DNA from: Perilla frutescens
Lineage: Eukaryota; Streptophyta; Magnoliopsida; Lamiales; Lamiaceae
NCBI GenBank assembly: GCA_026008535.1
Contig: BRKX01000014.1
Location: forward strand, 17,382,694-17,446,693
DNA: 64,000 bases
Direction of reading: 5' to 3'
The translations under genes were made by a program, and so were the position numbers. Below, piece by piece: positions 58,641 to 64,000 of this stretch. The notes below the pieces were generated by a model that saw only the letters and a program-made list of their open reading frames with translations, ran no database searches and was not told where the DNA came from. Within the stretch, counting starts at the first letter, position 1, and every line of letters starts with the position of its first letter.

Positions 58641-60440
58641 AACATCAAAGGAAGATGATGAGTTGAAAGAAAAAGAAGACATAGAGTTGAAACCCCTACC
58701 TACACATTTGAGGTATGCTTACCTTGATGAAACCAAGCAAAAACCGGTAATAGTTTCTTCCCTCTTATCCGATGAACAATGCGATAAATTGTTAAGGGTG
58801 TTGAGAAAATATCAAAGCACTATTGGATGGTCAATCTCCGACCTTAAAGGCATTAACTCTTCGATATGCATGCATAAAATCTTGCTTGAGGAAGATTATA
58901 AACCTAAGGTGCAAAATCAAAGAAGACTCAACCCTATTATGCAAGAAGTTGTTAGGAAAGAGGTTCTAAAATTGCTAGATGCCGGTATCATATTTGCCAT
59001 TTCGGATAGTGAGTGGGTGAGTCCTACTCAAGTAGTTGCTAAAAAAGGGGGAATGACTATTGTTGAAAATGAGAATAAAGAAACGATTGCTACACTAGTA
59101 GTGACAGGATGGAGAATGTGTATAGATTATAGGGCGTTAAATGCATATACTAGGAAAGATCATTTTCCATTTCCTTTCATTGATCAAATGCTAGATAGGT
59201 TGGCGGGTCATGAATTCTATTGTTTTCTTGATGGTTACTCGGGATACAATCAAATCATGATTGCTCCCGATGACCAAGAGAAGACTGCTTTCACTTGTCC
59301 CTATGGCATTTTTGCGTATAGATGGATGTCGTTTGGGTTGTGTAATGCACCTGCCACCTTTCAAAGGTGTATGATGTCCATCTTTCATGGATTGATTGAA
59401 AACATAATGGAGGTTTTTATGGATGACTTTTCTGTGTTCGGTGATACATTTGATATATGCCTTGATAATTTAACACAAGTATTACAGAGATGTGAAGATA
59501 CTAATCTAGTGCTCAACTAGGAGAAATGCCACTTCATGGTGAGAGATGGCATTGTTCTAGGACACAAGGTGTCGGGTGAAGGTCTAGAGGTGGACCGGGC
59601 CAAGATAGTGGTCATTGAGAAATTACCCCCTTCAACAAATGAAAAGGGAGTTAGAAGCTTTTTGGGACACGCCGGGTTTTATAGGCGCTTTATAAAAGAT
59701 TATTCCAAAGTTTCTAAACCTCTTTGTCGTCTACTTGAAAAAGCCGTTGAATTTGATTTTGATTCTAATTGTTTGTAGGCTTTTGAGATGTTGAAGAATG
59801 CCCTAATCACGTCACCCGTGCTTATCACACCTGATTGGAGTGAGCCTTTTGAAGTGATGTGCGATGCAAGCGAAATAGCGGTGGGAGCCGCTCTTGGCCA
59901 AAAGAAGGACAAACTCTTCCGAGTCATCTACTATGGGAGTAGGACTTTGGATCCCGCTCAAGTCAACTACACCACCACAGAAAGGGAACTCTTGGCGGTC
60001 GTCTACGCATTCGACAAGTTTAGGCCAAATCTCATTGGGGCCCGAACAATAGTGCACACCGACCACGCCGCCTTGAGGTATCTTTTTGCCAAAAAGGATG
60101 CAAAGCCAAGGCTTATCCGATGGATTCTCCTACTTCAAGAGTTCAATGTGGAGATAAAAGATAGAAAAGGATGCGAGAACGTGGTGGCGGATCACTTGTC
60201 TCGATTGGAGCACGTGAAAGAAGAAGAGAACACATGGCCAATAAATGAAAGTTTTCCCGATGAGAGAATCATGTCTGCTTCAACAAAAGTTCCATGGTTT
60301 GCGGATATTGTCAACTACCTAGTTGCCAAGGTGAAACCATGGAGAGTTATCAAAGAAAAAAAATTCTTTCATGATCTCAAATTCTACATATGGGAGGAGC
60401 CCTATCTTTTTAGAAGATGTGCCGATTCCATCCTTAGAAG
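58641..60440 (+). pseudogene. Athila-2 reverse transcriptase and RNase H, two stop codons
   Basis: Reverse transcriptase: LRYAYLDE, SISDLKGINSS, IDYRALNAYTRKDHFPFPFIDQ-type core, SFGLCNAPATFQR and catalytic FMDD at 59416-59427. TAG at 59518-59520 replaces a Trp and TAG at 59776-59778 replaces a Gln. The connection LGHAGFYRRFIKDYSK is intact. RNase H: MCDASEIAVGAALGQ (59859 onward), TTERELLAVVYAF, HTDHAALRYLF. The frame then runs to a 1-base loss near 60441 at the start of integrase. Both stops are single-base changes from the codon expected. Confidence 0.88.
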
Positions 60441-61568
60441 TGTGTGCCGGAGGAAGAATGGATCGAGATAATGAAGGCATGTCATGATTCCCCTTGCGTA
60501 GGCCATTTTTCTTCAAATAGAACCGCTAGAAAGATTCTACAAAGCGAATTCTATTGGCCCTCCATTTTCAGAAATTGTGAAGAATTTGTGAAGGCATGTG
60601 AGAAATGCCAAAAGATCGGCTCAATTTCAAAGAGGGATGAAATGCCTATGAGTGCCATTGTTGAAGTGGAGTTGTTCAATGTATGGGGGATCGACTTTAT
60701 GGGACCATTTGTGGTTTCCGATGGAAATCTCTACATACTCTTGGCGGTTGATTATCTCTCACGATGGATTGAAGCAATTCCAACCAAGACTAATGATTCG
60801 AAGATTGTGCTTAAGTTCCTTCAAAGGAATATTTTGACAAGATTTGGGGCTCCAAGAGCCTTAATTAGTGACGGGGGCACTCACTTTTGCAATAAGTGGA
60901 TGACGAGCCTCCTAGCATGCCATGGAGTGAAGCATAAGGTGACGACTCCCTACCACCCACAAGCCAATGGGCAAGCCGAGCTTGCAAATAGAGAGGTAAA
61001 ACAAGTCCTCCAAAAAGTGGTAAAAATGAACGGGAAAGATTGGGCAAGCCACCTCGATGAAGCATTGTGGGCCTATCGAACAGCCTACAAAACTCCGTTG
61101 GGCATGTCTCCCTATCAAATGGTATTCGGGAAATCTTGTCATCTTCCGATTGAGCTCACTCACAAGGCATATTGGGCCACCAAGAAGCTCAATTTTGACT
61201 TTGAGATGTCGGGAAAGGAAAGAATTTTCCATTTGAACGAAATTGATGAATTTAGGCTTGAAGCCTTTGAAAATTCTACCATCTGCAAGATGAGGACCAA
61301 ACTCTATCACAACAAGTTCCTACGGAAGAAAGAACTTGCACCCGGAGATGCTGTTTTGCTTTTCAATTCAAGATTTAAATTGTTTTCAGGAAAACTCAAG
61401 ACAAAGTGGGGAGGACCTTACTTGATTTCGAGAGTCTTTGAAAGTGGTGCTATGGAATTGCAAGCCAAGGATGGAAATATATTTGTCGTCAATGGACAAC
61501 GTGTAAAGAAGTTCTACAATCCGGAGGAGCAAGCCGGGGTGTTTGTCCTCCATCTCAAGGACGTTTGA
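60441..61568 (+). pseudogene. Athila-2 integrase, open but frameshifted from pol
   Basis: 374 codons are open from 60444 to 61568. HHCC domain: H in CHDSPCVGHFSSNRTARKIL and CEKCQK. DDE core: IDFMGPF (about 60690), ISDGGTHFCNKW (about 60865), ANGQAELANREVKQ (about 60964). C-terminal GPYLISRVF domain near 61415. It is nearly colinear with Athila-1 integrase but without stops. A one-base loss near 60441 separates it from the RT/RNase H frame. Confidence 0.88.
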
Positions 61569-63382
61569 AGAACATATCCCGTCGAGCTCACGATGTTAAA
61601 TTAAGCGCTAGTTGGGAAACAATCCAATCCTTTTTAAATTTCATTATTTTATTTTTATTGTTTTTGTTATGCTTTATATTTTATTGCCTAGTTAATTCCT
61701 TTTGGATTGGGGTGATTCCTAAGAAAGGGGAATTGGTTGTAAAAGTGATGTTTTGTGTGTCATAAGTGAGTAAATATTTTGTAGGAAGAGAAATCCAGGG
61801 GCAATGAGGGAATATATGTCGAAAGGAGAAGAAAAACACAACAAGTGTCTGGGACGCGGCCCATAGGCGCGACCCAGCTTCACCCGCGTCGCAGGGCACT
61901 TGAAGCCCGGCCTCCGAGTGCGACCGACCCAGCCCGCGGCCCACAAACAGACGGGTTTTTAACCCTCTTTCAACTCATTTCACTCTCATTTCTTCACTCA
62001 CACACGATCTCACTCACCCTCACACACAATTTTCGACCTCTTCCTCAAGAAACCAAGGTAAATCTCTCATTTTTCTCCTAGATTCCTCCTACATTACACT
62101 ACTAGCATGATTATTTGAGTATTGAATGGTTCATATGCATGAAATTTGGGAAAAAATCATGCTTTGTGCCCTAGAATTGAGATGAACGAATTTGCTATGA
62201 ATCTTCCTTAAATTTTGCTTTCATTGTATGGAATGTGTGATATATTGGATGGGTAGGATATGGGTGTTGGAATTTTGGTGAAAATTTGATGGAATTTGAT
62301 AGATCTTTCATGAATTGGGGGCATCAATGGTGAAGTTTGGATTTTCCATGTTGTTTGGTAGATTATATCCCCATTGTTGTTTAATTGAGAGAGAATAATC
62401 ATAATGCTTGCACTTAGATATTTAGAATGAGATACATTATGCTCATTTGAGACAAATTTGCCATTTTGATTGATGAATGATTATATTTTGTTCCTGCAAA
62501 GTCTAAGAAAGACTAATGCATATAAGTTGAAGGGATATGTTGGATTTTGGTGCATTGTTGCTTGGAATCATGTTGAATTGGATGGAGTAAAGCATACAAA
62601 CTCGATTTTGACACTTAATTTTTATGCTTTGATGTGAAAATGGCACCTTTGTTTTCTTGTGTGGTGTTTTTGATACCTTCTTGCTCAATAAGCCTTTGTA
62701 ATCCCCTCTTTGGTAGGAAACTTGAGGATGGAATGTCTAAATTTGGGAGCAATTGAAATATATGATGATTGGTGCAAGATAGTTGGTTATGAATAAAAAT
62801 TTACATACTTAATGCAACCTTGATATTTTATAAAAAACGGGAGCTCTTTGTTGTTGATATTGTTACATTAAATGGAGTCCCTTCATCTATGATTTATACT
62901 TGTGAGTAAGTTGGATTTTTATCATTGAACCCAACCATTGTTGATTGGTAATGTTGAAAAAATTTGTTATTTGGTCCTATGCTTTTGATATTGTCATCTT
63001 AATGTGAGGGCCATTTACCAATTTCGCAACCAACTTCTTTTTGTGTTGATCAGGTTTGGTTTTGGACACATGTACATTTTGCCTTTGTTTTGATATTGTC
63101 AAATACGGAATGAGGCTCTTTGTGCCAAGTTAAATATGTGCCCATTTTGGATATTGATGTTAGTACTTTGAAAAATGGAGCATGTTTATCATTTGGTAGG
63201 GGGCATGAAGTTGTAAATAGATGTAAATTTTGATTCACCAAAGTTAGTCGAGGAAGTGTGTTGGATTTTGTTATATGTTTGAAACCTCGACTCCATTGTT
63301 TGAATTTTAAAGTTGGTTATGCCCCTATATCTTATGAATTCTTTTTACTTTTTCTTAGGTACCGCATCCCAAACACACAAAG
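61569..63382 (+). other. Athila-2 pol-env spacer with GC block, leader and candidate intron
   Basis: A short GC-rich block (about 61852-61945) has GGGACGCGGCCC, AGGCGCGACCC and GAGTGCGACCGACC. It is followed by a TTTTTAA stretch, a leader rich in CTCAC/CACAC (61960-62045), and a donor-like ACCAAG|GTAAAT (GT at 62058). About 1.3 kb of T-rich, G-containing intron-like DNA follows, then TTTTTCTTAG|GT (AG at 63357-63358), 24 bases before the env-like ATG. The order is the same as in Athila-1 although primary sequence has diverged. Confidence 0.5.
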
Positions 63383-64000
63383 ATGGCACCAAGAAGGAGA
63401 AGGAAGTCTACAAGAAGACAAGATCCCGAATCTGACCCTGAAATAGAACAGGAAAAGGAGCAAGAAGAAGAAGACCTCGGGATAGACGATCCCATGACAT
63501 ATGGGATTCACTTTACTGAGCCAGAGCACAGAACAAACTGGGATAGACTCTTCCCATTAAGTGTGGCTACTACACGATTCATGTGTTCCAACACCACAGA
63601 TGTTCTTAGGATTAATGACGACATTTACACCCTTCTGGATAGGATTGGTTGGCTACAGGCTTTGGGGTCGGAACGAAAGACCTACCCCCTCTTGGTGAAA
63701 GAGGTGCTGAGTACACTGGATGTAAAAAGGACGGCAAAGAGAGGGCCCATAAGGTGCACTTTTAGGATGGGCAACAGGGATAGAGCTCTCACGGTTGAAG
63801 ATGTTAACCGAATCTTCAATGCACCGGATGACGGCATCTACCATCCTCTGTCTAGATATGACAAAGATTATGCCTATCGCCTCTTCTGCCTGACGGAGTT
63901 TGACACTGAGAAATATGACTCCAGCCTTGCCAAGGCATCTGCCATGCCCAACCCCGTCTTCAGATATCTGCACCGCATTCTTGCATCTACAGTTTTTGCT
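63383..64000 (+). CDS. Athila-2 env-like / Athila ORF1 protein, 5' part
   Basis: ATG at 63383 opens a frame of 206 codons that is still open at the window end. It starts with a basic stretch (Ala-Pro-Arg-Arg-Arg-Arg-Lys), then an acidic Glu-rich segment (residues about 17-35). From about residue 60 it is colinear with the Athila-1 protein at 24500-24960 (TYPLLVKEVL, RGPIRCTFRMGN, DSSLAKASAMPNPVFRYLHR). This is the Athila ORF1 family; biochemical role unknown. It is often called env-like because of its position after pol, but the part visible has no signal peptide or membrane segment. The basic N-terminus could equally be a nuclear localisation signal. Confidence 0.8.
   Translation, partial: MAPRRRRKSTRRQDPESDPEIEQEKEQEEEDLGIDDPMTYGIHFTEPEHRTNWDRLFPLSVATTRFMCSNTTDVLRINDDIYTLLDRIGWLQALGSERKTYPLLVKEVLSTLDVKRTAKRGPIRCTFRMGNRDRALTVEDVNRIFNAPDDGIYHPLSRYDKDYAYRLFCLTEFDTEKYDSSLAKASAMPNPVFRYLHRILASTVFA

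Larger units (their letters stand above)
46970..64000 (+). mobile_element. Athila-2: Ty3/gypsy Athila-type retrotransposon, extends past the window
   Basis: The 5' LTR starts at 46970 within copia-1 gag; the 3' LTR is beyond 64000. Present: LTR, tRNA-Asp-type primer site, gag, (nested element 50550-57967), protease, RT, RNase H, integrase, spacer and the start of the env-like ORF. It is related to but clearly distinct from Athila-1. It has far fewer lesions: three TAG codons and one 1-base frameshift in gag-pol, plus an altered protease site. Confidence 0.88.

Overview
This is plant nuclear DNA, most likely from a eudicot, and almost all of it is a stack of nested transposable elements. The evidence is plant LTR-retrotransposon lineages (Ty1/copia with initiator tRNA-Met primer sites; Ty3/gypsy Athila-type with tRNA-Asp primer sites and an Athila ORF1/env-like gene), BED-finger hAT transposons, a Mutator-like element and AT-rich spacer. 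I see no complete host gene. The only host-like coding candidate is one possible 5' exon on the minus strand at 5577-5796. Species cannot be named from the sequence.

Layout. 1-8101: AT-rich DNA with an inverted-repeat element (253-784) and a Mutator-like element (786-4385, 9-bp target-site duplication). The Mutator-like element contains an Athila-type solo LTR (about 1178-4246), which contains a non-autonomous hAT (1300-3139, perfect 8-bp duplication). From 8102 the window lies inside one old minus-strand copia element (copia-1): two head-to-tail LTRs (8102-9209, 9210-10657), then broken pol sequence to 11838. Within about 335 bp of copia-1 gag-protease sequence there are three further retrotransposons: Athila-1 (+, 11839-28229), copia-2 (-, 28334-46738) and Athila-2 (+, 46970 to beyond 64000). 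Each of these carries later insertions. Athila-1 has a near-intact hAT (12605-16541) in its 5' LTR. Copia-2 has copia-3 (36589-45942) in its 5' LTR. Athila-2 has a gag-only, chromovirus-like LTR element (50550-57967) inside its gag-pol frame. Flanking duplications and resumption of the interrupted host sequence support most joints.

How the parts relate. Each retrotransposon has the usual order LTR, primer-binding site, gag, protease and polymerase domains, polypurine tract, LTR. In the copias integrase precedes reverse transcriptase; in the Athilas it follows RNase H, and an env-like ORF follows pol. All retrotransposon coding regions are broken, many by changes compatible with C-to-T or G-to-A transitions. 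Athila-2, copia-3 and the hAT-2 transposase are least damaged. The most interesting unexplained structure is in the Athila pol-env spacer. In both copies it carries a GC-rich block sharing motifs with the LTR U3 region, then a pyrimidine/CA-rich leader, a splice-donor-like site and a candidate intron ending just before the env-like start codon. Other notable items are a 44-nt match to the 5' part of initiator tRNA-Met inside an LTR element, a roughly 190-bp palindrome plus a ~200-bp tandem array in a hAT, and TATA boxes held in perfect short hairpins in copia LTRs.
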